A DNA stretch of 64,000 bases from an uncultured Oscillospiraceae bacterium (GCA_950075865.1 CATMVA010000015.1:1-64000); one strand, 5' to 3'. Shown: positions 50,716 to 62,893, counted from the stretch's first letter. Translations and numbers: made by a program. The notes: generated from the letters alone by a model not told the origin.

Positions 50716-50757
50716 CTCAAAAAGTGAGGCCCTGGGCAAATAAGTTGCCCAGGGCCT
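50716..50757 (-). terminator. glgP terminator
   Basis: On the minus strand a perfect 13-bp stem (50757-50745 with 50739-50727) is followed by CACTTTTTG. Confidence 0.85.
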
Positions 50758-50766
50758 ACGCTGCGG

Positions 50767-53211
<2,445 letters not shown>

Positions 53212-53304
53212 GGAAAGTCACTCCGTTTCAAAGAATTGGATTTTTATATGTTGGAACGGCCGGGAAAGGGAAAAAGCCCCCGGACTTTGAAAACGAACAG
53301 AGAA

Positions 53305-53333
53305 ATTATACCATACAATTCTACCCCTGTCAA
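53305..53333 (-). promoter_or_regulatory. glgP promoter
   Basis: A perfect sigma-A promoter on the minus strand: TTGACA (53333-53328), 17-nt spacer, TATAAT (53310-53305). Confidence 0.92.
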
Positions 53334-53364
53334 ACCTGGAAGATGCAATTATGCAGCCGGTTTT

Positions 53365-53493
53365 TCATTCTCCGCCCTGCGGACCGGGACAGGAAAAGGG
53401 ATCATACTGTGTCTTGGTATATCCGCACTGCGTACATTCATACTCATACTCAAAATAATGTGTATGGTCACCCACTTTAGCACTTATGGCATA
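53365..53493 (-). pseudogene. Possible zinc-ribbon fragment in the glgA-glgP gap
   Basis: In this AT-richer gap of ~420 nt one frame reads DHTHYFEYEYECTQCGYTKT and closes after SCPGPQGGE. The single CxxC and the aromatic run look like one half of a small zinc-ribbon protein. No convincing start or ribosome site and only ~42 codons. Probably a remnant; the rest of the gap (53494-53570) shows nothing but AT-rich sequence. Confidence 0.3.
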
Positions 53494-53577
53494 TCACAGT
53501 TTTGCCCCATTGTGAGAATACAAATATATTAAAAATATAGTATTTTGTGAGGCCTGTAGAGGAAAAAGGCCCCGGAT

Positions 53578-53617
53578 GACAAAAAGGGAGGCGTTTCCGA
53601 TGGAAACGCCTCCCTTT
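53578..53617 (-). terminator. Terminator of the glgB-C-D-A operon
   Basis: A perfect 16-bp stem (53617-53602 with 53598-53583), loop of 3, ending in TTTTTGTC on the minus strand. Confidence 0.92.
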
Positions 53618-53636
53618 GAGGTGTGACAGGCAGGCC

Positions 53637-55073
53637 TCAGCCCCCGGTGACCCAGCCGTAGACTTCCAGGTAGTCCCCGGCCGAGCGGGCCCAGGAGAAA
53701 TCGGCGGTCATGGCGTTCTTCTGGAGCTGCTTCCAGGCTTTGGGATCGTTGTAGAAAAGATCCACGGCCTGCCGGAGGACCCAGACCATATCCCCCTTAT
53801 CCACGTTGGCGAAGGTGAAGCCGGTGCCCTCCCCGGTATACTGGTTGTAGGGCTGGACCGAATCCCGGAGGCCGCCGGTCTCCCGCACTACGGGCAGGGT
53901 GCCGTAGCGCATGGCGATCATTTGGGAGAGGCCGCAGGGCTCGGCCACAGAGGGCATCAGGAACAGGTCGGCCCCGCCGTAGATGGCGGTGGAAAAGGCG
54001 TCCGAGTACATGATCTGAGCCGAGAACTGGCCCGGGTACTGCCAGGCAAAGCTGCGGAAAGCCTCCTCGTACTTCCAGTCGCCGGTGCCCAGCACCACCA
54101 TCTGGGCGCCTGTGGCCATGATGTCGCCCACGGCGTCCACCACCAGGTCAAAGCCCTTGTGGCTCACCAGGCGGGAGACGCAGCCGATGACGGGCACGTT
54201 GGGGTTGACCTCCAGACCGGACATCTCCTGGAGGGCGGCCTTGCACTGCTTCTTGCCCGCGAGCTGCTTTTCGCTGAAGGTTTTGGGCAGCCGCTGGTCA
54301 TGGCGGGGATCGTAGCGGTCCACGTCGATGCCGTTGAGGATGCCCCGGATCTTGTGGGCATTGGCGCTGACTACCCCGGCCAGGCCATGGGCGTAGAAGT
54401 CGTAGCGCAGCTCCTCGGCGTAGGAGGGGGAGACCGTGGTCACATAGTCGGCGGCGATAATGGCGCCCTTCATCAGGTTGATGTCGTCGTAGTAGGCCAG
54501 CATCCCCTCGTGGCAGTAGCTCTTGTCCAAGCCGAAGACATTCTCCAGCACGTCCTTGCCGTAGCGGCCCTGGTACTCGATGTTGTGGATGGTGTAGACG
54601 CTCTTGGCGCCCTTCAGCTCGGGCACCAGGTTGCGTTCCCGCAGGAGGTAGATGGGGACCAATGCGGTCTGCCAATCGTTGCAGTGGATCACGTCGGGCC
54701 AGAAATCCAGGTGGCCTGGGGTCTCGATGACGGCGCGGGAGAAGAAAGCGAACCGCTCAGCGTCGTCAAAGTGGCCGTAGATGTCGTAACGCTTGAAGTA
54801 GTATTCGTTGTCCACAAAGTAGTAGGTGACCCCGTCCCGCTTCAGCTCGAAAATGCCGCAGTAGGGGGTGCGCCAGCCCAGATGGACGTTGAAGTTCTGG
54901 AGGTAGGTCATCTGGTCCCGCCAGTCCTGACCGATGCGCTCGTAGAGGGGGAGGATGACCCGCACATCGTGGCCCTGCCTGGCCAGGGCCTGGGGCAGGG
55001 AGCCGGCCACGTCGGCCAGGCCGCCGGTCTTGATAAAAGGGGCCACCTCAGAGGAGGCAAAAAGAATGTTCAT
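53637..55073 (-). CDS. glgA: Glycogen synthase (ADP-glucose type)
   Basis: A 478-residue GT5 glycosyltransferase that extends alpha-1,4-glucan from ADP-glucose. The N-terminal KTGGLADVAGSLP motif binds ADP-glucose; VIHCNDWQTALVP and NIEYQGRYG follow; the C-terminal domain has IGCVSRLVSHKGFDLV and the catalytic PSVAEPCGLSQMIAMRYGTLPV. Full length. ATG 55073 is preceded by AAAGGAG, 15 nt after glgD. Last gene of the synthesis operon. Confidence 0.97.
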   Translation of the reverse strand: MNILFASSEVAPFIKTGGLADVAGSLPQALARQGHDVRVILPLYERIGQDWRDQMTYLQNFNVHLGWRTPYCGIFELKRDGVTYYFVDNEYYFKRYDIYGHFDDAERFAFFSRAVIETPGHLDFWPDVIHCNDWQTALVPIYLLRERNLVPELKGAKSVYTIHNIEYQGRYGKDVLENVFGLDKSYCHEGMLAYYDDINLMKGAIIAADYVTTVSPSYAEELRYDFYAHGLAGVVSANAHKIRGILNGIDVDRYDPRHDQRLPKTFSEKQLAGKKQCKAALQEMSGLEVNPNVPVIGCVSRLVSHKGFDLVVDAVGDIMATGAQMVVLGTGDWKYEEAFRSFAWQYPGQFSAQIMYSDAFSTAIYGGADLFLMPSVAEPCGLSQMIAMRYGTLPVVRETGGLRDSVQPYNQYTGEGTGFTFANVDKGDMVWVLRQAVDLFYNDPKAWKQLQKNAMTADFSWARSAGDYLEVYGWVTGG

Positions 55074-55088
55074 AGAATACTCCTTTTG

Positions 55089-56201
55089 TTATACAATTTC
55101 GTCCTTGGCGATGACCAGGGGATAGGAGGAGCTGCCCATGAGCATCTGCCCGGCAGAGACCACCACGTTCTTGTCGGTGATGGCGCAGCGGAGGACGGCG
55201 CCCTCCTGCACGTCGGTGCGCTGAAGGAGAATACAGTTTTCCACCTTGGCGCCCTTGGCCACCCGGACGCCGCGGGCCAGGATGGAGTTGACCACCGTGC
55301 CCTCGATGGTGCAGCCGTCGGCAATGAGGGAGTTGGTGGAGACAACCTGAGAGCCGTAGCGGGTGGAGGCGTTTGATTGATCCTTGGTGCGGATGGGCCG
55401 CTCGGGCAGAAACAGATCGGCCCGGACGGCAGGATCCAGCAGATCCATGGAGTGCTTGAAATAGCTGTCCACTGAACGGATCCGGGCAGCGTAGCCCTTG
55501 TGGAGGTATGTGGCGATCCGTACCCGACTACGCATATCCAGCAGGACCTCACCCAGAGAGGGGGTGTTGTGGGTGGCGGCATAATCCACCATGGACATGA
55601 GCAGGTCCTTGGACATAATATAGACCTCCAGACTGGTCTGCCCGTTGGCGGAGAATGGGTAGGAGGCCACTCCGGTGACCCAGCCGTGTTTGTCGGCAGT
55701 GAAGAAGTTGGAGTCCTGAGGATCCACATCGATCTTGGTCGAGCAGACGGCGGTAATGTCGGCCTCGCTGCGGAGATGCTGCTCAAAGATCTCGCTGATG
55801 GGCAGGTTGGCGGCCAAGTCGGCGTCGGCCAGCAGGACGTAATCCTGCTTGATGTCCTTCAGGTAGGAGTAGACCCCGGCCAGGGCGTCCATCCGTCCCC
55901 GGTACTCCTGGCGGATACGTCGGTCAGAGTACCCGAAGGGGGGCAGGATCCGAAGACCGCCCCGCTTGCGGCTCAGGTCCCAGTCTTTGCCTGAGCCCAT
56001 GTGGTCCAGGAGGGACTGGTAGGAGGAATGGACGATTACGCCCACATCGGTGACCCCGGCGTTGACCAGGTTAGAGAGAGAGAAATCCACCAGGCGGTAA
56101 CGGCCGCCGTAAGGCATGGAGCAGATGTTGCGGATCTGGGTCAGCTCCCGCATGGCAGGAGAAGGCCCGTAGGCAAACAAAATACCGTGAAGGTCGTTCA
56201 T
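55089..56201 (-). CDS. glgD: Glucose-1-phosphate adenylyltransferase subunit GlgD
   Basis: A 370-residue homologue of GlgC found in Firmicutes, where it forms a complex with GlgC and usually lacks its own activity. It keeps the fold ([41 protein letters not shown]) but the GlgC glycine-rich loop GGxGxRL is replaced by [11 protein letters not shown], consistent with a regulatory subunit. The C-terminal beta-helix ([25 protein letters not shown]) is present. Its ATG overlaps the glgC stop by 4 nt. Confidence 0.95.
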   Translation of the reverse strand: MNDLHGILFAYGPSPAMRELTQIRNICSMPYGGRYRLVDFSLSNLVNAGVTDVGVIVHSSYQSLLDHMGSGKDWDLSRKRGGLRILPPFGYSDRRIRQEYRGRMDALAGVYSYLKDIKQDYVLLADADLAANLPISEIFEQHLRSEADITAVCSTKIDVDPQDSNFFTADKHGWVTGVASYPFSANGQTSLEVYIMSKDLLMSMVDYAATHNTPSLGEVLLDMRSRVRIATYLHKGYAARIRSVDSYFKHSMDLLDPAVRADLFLPERPIRTKDQSNASTRYGSQVVSTNSLIADGCTIEGTVVNSILARGVRVAKGAKVENCILLQRTDVQEGAVLRCAITDKNVVVSAGQMLMGSSSYPLVIAKDEIV

Positions 56202-57406
56202 GCCTTCACCCCCTTAACGTTTTTAGTGATCATGGCCTCAGCGGGGATCACGGCGCCGGCACCCACGGTCAGGTCCTGGGCCACCACGGCAATGCCCTTG
56301 CCGGAGCTGCCCTTCTTGGGAGATTCGCCTACGTGGGCCTTCTCACCAATGACGGTGTTCTCGGCGATGATGGCGTACTCCACCACGGCGCCCTTCTTCA
56401 CCACAGCCCCCGGCATGAGGACAGAGTAGCGGACGGTGGCCCCCTCCTCGATTTTCACCGAGTGGAAGAGGACCGACTCCTCCACCGCGCCGTAGATCTC
56501 ACAGCCGCTGGTGGTGATGGAGTGATTTACTTGGGCTTTGGGGCCGGTGTAATGGGGGGGGCGTACCGCCGAGCGGGTGTAGATGGTCCACTCGGGGTCG
56601 TAAACGTCGAAGCCGGACTTGGGATCCAGCAGGTCCATGTTGGCGTCCCACAGGGAGTCGATGGTGCCCACGTCCTTCCAGTAGCCCTGGAAGCGGTAGG
56701 CTACCATGGTCTCGCCGTTGCCCAACATGGCGGGGATGATGTTTTTGCCGAAGTCGTTGGAGCTTTTTTCGTCCGCCTCGTCTTCGATGAGGTACTGCCG
56801 CAGCTTGGACCAGGTGAAGATGTAAATACCCATGGAGGCCAGGTTGCTCTTGGGGTTTTTGGGCTTCTCCTCGAACTCGTAGATGACGTCACCCTCCTTG
56901 ACGTTGAGGATGCCGAACCGGGGGGCCTCCTCCCAGGGCACCTCCATCACCGAGATGGTGCAGGCGGCCTCCATAGCCTTGTGGTGGTCCAGCATGGCGG
57001 CGTAATCCATCTTGTAGATATGGTCGCCCGAGAGAATGACCACATATTCGGGGTCATACTGCTCGATGAAGTCCAGATTCTGGTAGATGGCGTTGGCCGT
57101 TCCCTTGTACCAGGAGCCCTTTTCCCCCTCGCCCAGGTAGGGGGGCAGGACGTGGACGCCGCCGTCCGAGCGGTCCAGATCCCAGGGAGCGCCGTTGCCC
57201 AGATAGGCGTTGAGCTCCATGGGCTTGTACTGGGTCAGAACACCTACGGTATCAATGCCGGAGTTGATACAGTTGGAGAGGGGGAAGTCGATGATGCGGT
57301 ATTTGCCCCCGAAGGGAACTGCCGGTTTGGCCACCTTGCTGGTGAGAGCCTTCAGCCGGCTGCCCTGGCCGCCGGCCAGAAGCATGGCTACACATTCCTT
57401 TTTCAT
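56198..57406 (-). CDS. glgC: Glucose-1-phosphate adenylyltransferase
   Basis: A 402-residue enzyme making ADP-glucose from ATP and glucose-1-phosphate, the committed step of glycogen synthesis. Motifs: [14 protein letters not shown] (nucleotide loop), [38 protein letters not shown] (metal Asp), [20 protein letters not shown] and the closing left-handed beta-helix. The catalytic and substrate loops are all intact, in contrast to GlgD. GAGGTGAT precedes the ATG. It follows glgB by 21 nt. Confidence 0.97.
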   Translation of the reverse strand: MKKECVAMLLAGGQGSRLKALTSKVAKPAVPFGGKYRIIDFPLSNCINSGIDTVGVLTQYKPMELNAYLGNGAPWDLDRSDGGVHVLPPYLGEGEKGSWYKGTANAIYQNLDFIEQYDPEYVVILSGDHIYKMDYAAMLDHHKAMEAACTISVMEVPWEEAPRFGILNVKEGDVIYEFEEKPKNPKSNLASMGIYIFTWSKLRQYLIEDEADEKSSNDFGKNIIPAMLGNGETMVAYRFQGYWKDVGTIDSLWDANMDLLDPKSGFDVYDPEWTIYTRSAVRPPHYTGPKAQVNHSITTSGCEIYGAVEESVLFHSVKIEEGATVRYSVLMPGAVVKKGAVVEYAIIAENTVIGEKAHVGESPKKGSSGKGIAVVAQDLTVGAGAVIPAEAMITKNVKGVKA

Positions 57407-57427
57407 CAGATCACCTCATAATATATT

Positions 57428-59407
57428 TCAAGCCTTTTTCGCTTTGGAACCTTTTTTGGGCGCGGCCGGTTTGGCAGCCTTGGTCTCTTTGGCTTTCCGG
57501 ACCGGATCCTTGTGCGTACACCGGTAGATCACGCCGCTCATGGGGGGCAGGTCGATGGCGATGGACTGCTCCTGGCCGTGGCAGGGGATCTTCTCCGAGC
57601 GGAGAGGGGCCTTGTCGCCCTTGCCGCTGCCGCCGAAGCGTTCCTCGTCCGAGTTCAGAAGCACCTCATACCGTCCGGCCACAGGGACCCCCACCCGGTA
57701 GCCCTCCCGGTGGATCGGGGAGAAATTACACAGGATGACCAGGGCCTCGCCTTTTTTGTCCTTCCGGAGGAAGGACACCGTGTTGGCATTGGCGTCATCT
57801 GCCTCCAGCCACTGGAAGCCCTCCCAGCTGAAGTCGATCTCCCACAGCTCGGGCCGGGACAAGTAGAGCTCGTTGGCCGCCTGGAAGAAGGCCTGGATGT
57901 CCCGGTTTTCCTGGTTCTCCTCCAGTAGGTGCCAGTCCAGGGAGTGCTCAAAGTGCCACTCGTTCCACTGGCCGAACTCGCTGCCCATCATCAGGAGCTT
58001 CTTGCCCGGATGGGAGAGCATGTAGGTGTAGAAGGCCCGGACCCCGGCGAACTTGTCCTTGTATTCCCCGGGGATCTTGTTGAGGAAAGAGCCCTTCATG
58101 TGGACCACCTCATCGTGGCTCAGGGGCAGGACGAAGTTTTCTGAGAAGGCGTACATGAAGGAGAAGGTGATGTCCCGGTGGTTGTACTGCCGGAAGTAGG
58201 GGTCCAGCTTGATGTAGTGGGTGATGTCGTTCATCCAGCCCATGTTCCACTTCAGATTGAAGCCCAGGCCGCCCTTCAGCCCGCCCTCGCCCACCGGCTT
58301 GGTCACGCTGGGCCAGGCAGTGGATTCCTCGGCGATCATCAGAACGTCGGGGTGGGAGGAGAAAACGGTGGTGTTGAGCTGCTGGAGGAAGTCCACCGCC
58401 TCCAGGTTCTCATGGCCGCCGAAGACGTTGGGGATCCACTCCCCGTCCTTGCGGTTGTAGTCCAGATAGAGCATGGAGGCCACCGCGTCCACCCGCAGGC
58501 CGTCGATGTGGTATTCTTCCAGCCAGAACAGGGCCGAGGAGGTGAGGAAGGAGCGGACCTGGGGCTTGCCGTAGTCAAAGACCATGGTGCCCCACTCCTT
58601 GTGCTCGCCTTTGCGCCAGTCCTGATACTCGTAGCAGGGCTCCCCGTCAAAGTGGTAGAGGCCGAAGCCATCCTTGGGGAAGTGGGAAGGCACCCAGTCC
58701 AGAATGACCCCAATGCCGGCCTGGTGGAGCTGATCCACTAAGTACATAAAGTCGTGGGGGGTGCCGAACCGGCTGGTGGCGGCGAAGTAGCCGGTGCACT
58801 GGTAGCCCCAGGAGGCGTCCAGGGGATGCTCGGTGACCGGCATGAGCTCCACATGGGTGAAGCCCATCTCTTTCACATAGGGCACCAGATACTGGGCCAT
58901 ATCCCGGTAGGAGAGGAACTGGTCGTCCCCGGTGCGCCGCCAGGAGCCCAGATGGACCTCGTAGATATTGCAGGGGGAGGAGTAGACCTGGTGGCTCTTC
59001 CGCCACTCCAGCCATTTGGAATCCCCCCACTCGTAGCCGGCGATGTCGTAAACCTTAGAGCCGTTGCCCGGCCTGGTCTCGGTGTGGAAGGCGAATGGGT
59101 CTGCCTTGGCCCGGTCCTCGCCGCTGCGGCCCCTGATCATGTACTTATAGGCGGCGTAGCGCTCCAGCCCGGGGACAAAGAGCTCCCAGATGCCGTCGCC
59201 TATGGGGGCCATGGGGTGGGACTCCCCGTTCCAGCCGTTGAACTCCCCCATGAGGCTGACCGCCTTGGCGTTGGGGGCCCAGACCCGGAACACATAGCCT
59301 GTCAGGCCCTCTCGGGTGTCGGGATGGGAGCCCAGGTAGTTCTGGATATGGGTCTCGGTGCCGGCACGGAACCGCTCCAGCACCGGGTTTTCCTTTTTCT
59401 TTGGCAT
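57428..59407 (-). CDS. glgB: 1,4-alpha-glucan branching enzyme
   Basis: A 659-residue GH13 enzyme that makes alpha-1,6 branches. A CBM48 domain (GLTGYVFRVWAPNAKAVSLMGEFNGW) precedes the barrel. GH13 motifs are present: DWVPSHF, GLRVDAVASMLY (nucleophile Asp), MIAEESTAW (acid Glu) and LPLSHDEVVH. After the C-terminal beta domain there is a Lys/Ala-rich tail (KAKETKAAKPAAPKKGSKAKK) not needed for activity in relatives. GAGGAGGT precedes the ATG. First gene of glgB-glgC-glgD-glgA. Confidence 0.97.
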   Translation of the reverse strand: MPKKKENPVLERFRAGTETHIQNYLGSHPDTREGLTGYVFRVWAPNAKAVSLMGEFNGWNGESHPMAPIGDGIWELFVPGLERYAAYKYMIRGRSGEDRAKADPFAFHTETRPGNGSKVYDIAGYEWGDSKWLEWRKSHQVYSSPCNIYEVHLGSWRRTGDDQFLSYRDMAQYLVPYVKEMGFTHVELMPVTEHPLDASWGYQCTGYFAATSRFGTPHDFMYLVDQLHQAGIGVILDWVPSHFPKDGFGLYHFDGEPCYEYQDWRKGEHKEWGTMVFDYGKPQVRSFLTSSALFWLEEYHIDGLRVDAVASMLYLDYNRKDGEWIPNVFGGHENLEAVDFLQQLNTTVFSSHPDVLMIAEESTAWPSVTKPVGEGGLKGGLGFNLKWNMGWMNDITHYIKLDPYFRQYNHRDITFSFMYAFSENFVLPLSHDEVVHMKGSFLNKIPGEYKDKFAGVRAFYTYMLSHPGKKLLMMGSEFGQWNEWHFEHSLDWHLLEENQENRDIQAFFQAANELYLSRPELWEIDFSWEGFQWLEADDANANTVSFLRKDKKGEALVILCNFSPIHREGYRVGVPVAGRYEVLLNSDEERFGGSGKGDKAPLRSEKIPCHGQEQSIAIDLPPMSGVIYRCTHKDPVRKAKETKAAKPAAPKKGSKAKKA

Positions 59408-59518
59408 AGTATGACCTCCTCGTCAGGATGGAAATATGTGACAAAATGCGAGGCCGTTCCCCAGAGATACAGAAAAAGTGCCTCAAAGCCCCGAAAAAAA
59501 CCATCTGTATTTGTGTAA

Positions 59519-59547
59519 ATTATACAACCTATTGGCCCGAAGGTCAA
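59519..59547 (-). promoter_or_regulatory. Promoter of the glgBCDA operon
   Basis: On the minus strand TTGACC (59547-59542), 17-nt spacer, TATAAT (59524-59519). Confidence 0.88.
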
Positions 59548-59646
59548 GGGGAGAATGGAAGCTTTGGCAAAAAATAGGCAGGGGATTTGATAAATTTTCG
59601 GGAAATGCCCTTCCGGCGGGGGGCGGGCCGGAAAGGGAGGAGGCGC

Positions 59647-59675
59647 TTGCCTTTCTGCCGGCGATGTGGTATCCT
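59647..59675 (+). promoter_or_regulatory. Promoter of the LRR surface-protein gene
   Basis: TTGCCT (59647-59652), 17-nt spacer, TATCCT (59670-59675), 43 nt before the ATG. Confidence 0.6.
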
Positions 59676-59717
59676 TTACCAAGGTACAGCCTATATACCG
59701 AAAGGAGTATATCAAGT

Positions 59718-61241
59718 ATGAAGAAAAAAACACTGTCTCTCTGCCTGGCTCTGGTCATCTGCCTGGGGTTGAGCGTCCCTGCCCTGGCCAATGAGCCGGA
59801 ATTTGACATCCGGAACGGTGTGCTGATGGCCTACAACGGTCCTGGCGGGCACGTGACCATTCCCTATGGGGTCACCGAGATCATGGGCTTTGGCGGGTAC
59901 CAGAACAGAACCATCACTGGGGTCACCATCCCCTCTTCGGTGACCACCATCCGCCAGGGCGCATTTCAGGGGCATTATGAGCTCACCGAGGTCACCATTC
60001 CAGACAGCGTGACCTACCTGGAGTACTATGCCTTCCAGGATTGCCCCAAGCTGGAGACCGTCCGTCTGCCCCGGCACCTGGATTTTCTGGGCTCCTACTG
60101 CTTTGCGGACTGTACCGGCCTGACCAACGTGACCCTGCCCCAGAGTGTGGACCTGATGGAGCGCAATGTCTTTGACAATACCCCCTGGATCAAGACCCAG
60201 GGTGAGTTCCCCACCCTGAACGGTATCCTTTATGCCTACAACGGAAAGGGCGGGAACGTGGTGGTGCCCAGTGGCGTGACCAAGATCGCCTGCTCCTTTG
60301 AGGAGAATTTCGCTAAGCGGAGCAACATTACCTCCATCACCATTCCCGAGGGGGTCACCGAGATCGGGAACTCGGTCTTCTCCGACTGTGGCTCCCTGAA
60401 GAGCATCACCCTGCCCTCCACTCTGAAAAAGTTGGGGGGGAGCGCCTTCTGGGGCTGTAAATCTCTGGAGAAGGTGGTCCTGCCCGAGGGGCTGACCACG
60501 CTGGAGTCGGACACCTTCTGGGGCTGCACTTCCCTGAAAGAGGTCACCATCCCGGCCAGCGTCACCACCGTGGGCTGCCGGGTCTTTGTGGAGGACACCA
60601 AATATGAAAACGGCCGGTCGGTGCGTATTCCTCTCACTGGCATCACCATCCACGGCGCCCCCGGCACCGCCGCCGAGCGTCTGGCCAATGGGATGGGCTA
60701 CTCCTTTGTGGCCGACCAGCCCAGCACCTCGGCGCTCCCTCAGGCTGGTGTGGCCCAGGCCAACACCCAGGTGATCACCGTTCTCTATTGGTACTACGAT
60801 GAGGCTTTGGAGAAGGATGTCTGTGAGGAGAAGGAGATCACCTTCTACTGCTATGCGTTGAACAACGGCGGGATCAACTATGTGATGCTGCGGGATGTGG
60901 CCAAGGCTGTCAGCGGATCTATACATCAATTTGATGTGAGTTGGGACGGCGCTGCCAACTCTATTACTTTGCTGGATGGGGTCGAGTATGAGTCTGATGG
61001 CAGTGAGCTGAAACCATATTTTGAGGGAGATCAGAAGTATCGGGTAAGCACGACTCCGGTGATGTGCTATGGCCTTCCCGTGATCATGGATGGCCTCACC
61101 CTGACGGATGCCAACGGCGGCGACAGAAATTACTATAAACTGCGGGACATCGGCCGGATCATCGGGTTTGACGTGTCTTGGGATGCCGACAGAGATATCA
61201 TTATTATTGATACCTGGAATTTCTATAACGACGCACGATAA
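59718..61241 (+). CDS. BspA-like LRR_5 surface protein with C-terminal stalk domains
   Basis: A 507-residue exported protein. Signal peptide 1-24 (KKK start, cut near ALA/NE). Residues ~40-315 form BspA-type leucine-rich repeats (for example ITGVTIPSSVTTIRQGAF and LTEVTIPDSVTYLEYYAF). After a linker, two copper-amine-oxidase-N-like stalk units follow: INYVMLRDVAKAVSG...FDVSWDGAANSI and RNYYKLRDIGRIIGFDVSWD. No sortase signal or SLH domain, so attachment is unclear. Such proteins are common in gut Clostridia, with proposed roles in adhesion. The two gene fragments at 8.1 and 26.6 kb derive from this family. AAAGGAG precedes ATG 59718. Confidence 0.9.
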   Translation: MKKKTLSLCLALVICLGLSVPALANEPEFDIRNGVLMAYNGPGGHVTIPYGVTEIMGFGGYQNRTITGVTIPSSVTTIRQGAFQGHYELTEVTIPDSVTYLEYYAFQDCPKLETVRLPRHLDFLGSYCFADCTGLTNVTLPQSVDLMERNVFDNTPWIKTQGEFPTLNGILYAYNGKGGNVVVPSGVTKIACSFEENFAKRSNITSITIPEGVTEIGNSVFSDCGSLKSITLPSTLKKLGGSAFWGCKSLEKVVLPEGLTTLESDTFWGCTSLKEVTIPASVTTVGCRVFVEDTKYENGRSVRIPLTGITIHGAPGTAAERLANGMGYSFVADQPSTSALPQAGVAQANTQVITVLYWYYDEALEKDVCEEKEITFYCYALNNGGINYVMLRDVAKAVSGSIHQFDVSWDGAANSITLLDGVEYESDGSELKPYFEGDQKYRVSTTPVMCYGLPVIMDGLTLTDANGGDRNYYKLRDIGRIIGFDVSWDADRDIIIIDTWNFYNDAR

Positions 61242-61260
61242 GAACTTTTTCGACAGGCTA

Positions 61261-61298
61261 AAAAGACCCGCCCACCTGAGAAGGTGGGCGGGTCTTTT
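61261..61298. terminator. Bidirectional terminator
   Basis: A 17-bp stem (61261-61277 with 61282-61298), GAGA loop, A and T runs on the two sides; shared by the convergent genes. Confidence 0.93.
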
Positions 61299-61305
61299 GC
61301 TGGGT

Positions 61306-61632
61306 TCAGGAGTCTGCCGGGGCCTGAGGCTCCACCCGGCGGGTGATGTTTTCCGCCAGGGTCCGTTCGGGCCGGGCATTGACGGTCTCTCCCCATTGGA
61401 TGAGCCACTCACTCAGGGCCGAAAGCCCATCGGGGGAGAGGGGGAAGGACGCGGTGGTCTCCACAGTGGAGAACTCATAGGCCCAGGGACCCTCCCAGAC
61501 CTCGGCGGTGAGGATGTCTCCCTCCTCCCCGGACAGGGTGGGGATCACCCGGAAGCGCATCCGGCCGATGCTGGAGGTCCAGGGGTTTTCATTCTGAAAG
61601 TGGGACAGGACGGGCAAGAACAGTTCGGCCAT
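61306..61632 (-). CDS. Conserved hypothetical protein
   Basis: A 108-residue soluble protein. It reads as alternating strands and helices (WTSSIGRMRFRVIPTLSGEE, DILTAEVWEGPWAYEFSTVE) with a C-terminal helix LSALSEWLIQWGETV. No motif recognised. ATG 61632 is set by GAGGAG. An extended -10 (TGCTACAAT) lies just upstream on the minus strand, so it may be expressed alone. Confidence 0.7.
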   Translation of the reverse strand: MAELFLPVLSHFQNENPWTSSIGRMRFRVIPTLSGEEGDILTAEVWEGPWAYEFSTVETTASFPLSPDGLSALSEWLIQWGETVNARPERTLAENITRRVEPQAPADS

Positions 61633-61745
61633 GGAAAGGCTCCTCTCGGGATGGGTTTTCCCCATTGTAGCACAAAAGCGGCCAAAAGGGGAGGGGGAAT
61701 TTCAGAATGGGTCCCGGTCCACCCGCTTTTCATGGAAGAAATCGT

Positions 61746-62351
61746 TCAGGACCTGATCTTCACGCCCAGCAGCTTGATGAGGTTTTCCGCCTGATGGGGG
61801 GCGATGGTGAGCCCCTTCAGCTCGCCGAGCGACTGGGAGAGGGTAAGGCCCTCCAGGGTACAGGTGGAGAGGTCCAGCCCATCCAGGCGGGTGCGGAAGA
61901 AGGTGACCTGGGAGAGGCCGCAGTCCAGGGCGGTCAACTTTTTCAGGGAACAGCTCTGAAAGATAGCCAAGCGGAAATCGCAGCCCTCCCACCGGCAGGA
62001 ATCCCAGTGGGATTGGCTGGCGTTGACCATGGCCAGGCGGCAGGCGGAGAGGCAGGAGGATTTCCAGCGGCTGTCCCGGAGGTCGGCCCCCTCGCCCTTA
62101 CACTCAGAAAGGCGGCAGTCCTTCCAGTAGACGCCGGAAAGGCTGCAGTTGGAAAAGTCGCAGCCCTCCCAGCGGGACTCCCAAAAGGAACAGTTGGAGA
62201 AATCACAGCCGATGAACCGGCATTTGTGAAAGGTGACCGTATGGAATTCAAGACCGGAAAGATCAAGGCCGGTCAGGGTTTCGCCCTCGTAGGTCTCTTT
62301 GGTGAGCCGTTCTTCCTCCTGACGGGCACGGAGCAGATGTTCTTCCAGCAT
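61746..62351 (-). CDS. Pentapeptide-repeat protein
   Basis: A 201-residue protein of tandem pentapeptides A(D/N)LXX-like, here rich in C-D/R-F/L and S (RFIGCDFSNCSFWESRWEGC, DFSNCSLSGVYWKDCRLSEC), which fold into a right-handed square helix. Some relatives (Qnr, MfpA) mimic DNA and protect gyrase; others have no known role. Cysteine and tryptophan are unusually frequent. The C-terminal ~25 residues (APHQAENLIKLLGVKI) are non-repeat, as in YjbI-type proteins. GGGGAGG precedes ATG 62351; it starts 18 nt after greA and is probably cotranscribed. Confidence 0.88.
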   Translation of the reverse strand: MLEEHLLRARQEEERLTKETYEGETLTGLDLSGLEFHTVTFHKCRFIGCDFSNCSFWESRWEGCDFSNCSLSGVYWKDCRLSECKGEGADLRDSRWKSSCLSACRLAMVNASQSHWDSCRWEGCDFRLAIFQSCSLKKLTALDCGLSQVTFFRTRLDGLDLSTCTLEGLTLSQSLGELKGLTIAPHQAENLIKLLGVKIRS

Positions 62352-62368
62352 GGGGGTTCCTCCCCGGA

Positions 62369-62872
62369 TCAATATGTATTCAGCGGCACGCTCCCGTCGT
62401 CGGCGCCCTTCTCAATGGCCCGGATGACCATGTCATAGCCGTAGCTCTCGTCCACCTGGATGTGGACGATGTCCCCGATCTTCTTTCCCAGCAGGGCCTT
62501 GCCCACGGGAGACTCCAGGCTGATGAGGCCGCGGAGGGGATCCTTCCGCATGGTGGTGACGATCTGGAGCTCCTCGGTCTCCCCGTCCTCGGGGAGGTAG
62601 ACCGTCACCTTGTCGTAGAGGGCCACGCCCCCATTTTTACCCCCCTCGTCAATGACGTGGGCGGTGCGGATCATGTTCTCCAGGTAGCGGATGCGGCTCT
62701 CGTTTTTATTTTTCTCCTGCTTGGCCGCCTTGTACTCGAAATTCTCGGACAGGTCTCCGAAGGCCCGGGCCACCTTCACATCCTCCAACAGCTTGGGCCG
62801 CAGAACGATCCGCCGGTGGTCCAGCTCCTGCTTCATCAGCTCCAGGTCCTTTTTGGTCAGCTTGTCGTGCAT
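62369..62872 (-). CDS. greA: Transcription elongation factor GreA/GreB family
   Basis: A 167-residue factor that rescues backtracked RNA polymerase by stimulating transcript cleavage. The N-terminal coiled coil (LTKKDLELMKQELDHRR...VKVARAFGDLSENFEYKAAKQEK) carries the acidic tip GDLSENFEY that enters the secondary channel. The C-terminal FKBP-like domain has ISLESPVGKALLGKKIGDIV. Full length. Its own promoter lies inside the end of the upstream oxidoreductase gene. Confidence 0.94.
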   Translation of the reverse strand: MHDKLTKKDLELMKQELDHRRIVLRPKLLEDVKVARAFGDLSENFEYKAAKQEKNKNESRIRYLENMIRTAHVIDEGGKNGGVALYDKVTVYLPEDGETEELQIVTTMRKDPLRGLISLESPVGKALLGKKIGDIVHIQVDESYGYDMVIRAIEKGADDGSVPLNTY

Positions 62873-62893
62873 GACGATCCCTCCGTAAGTAAG

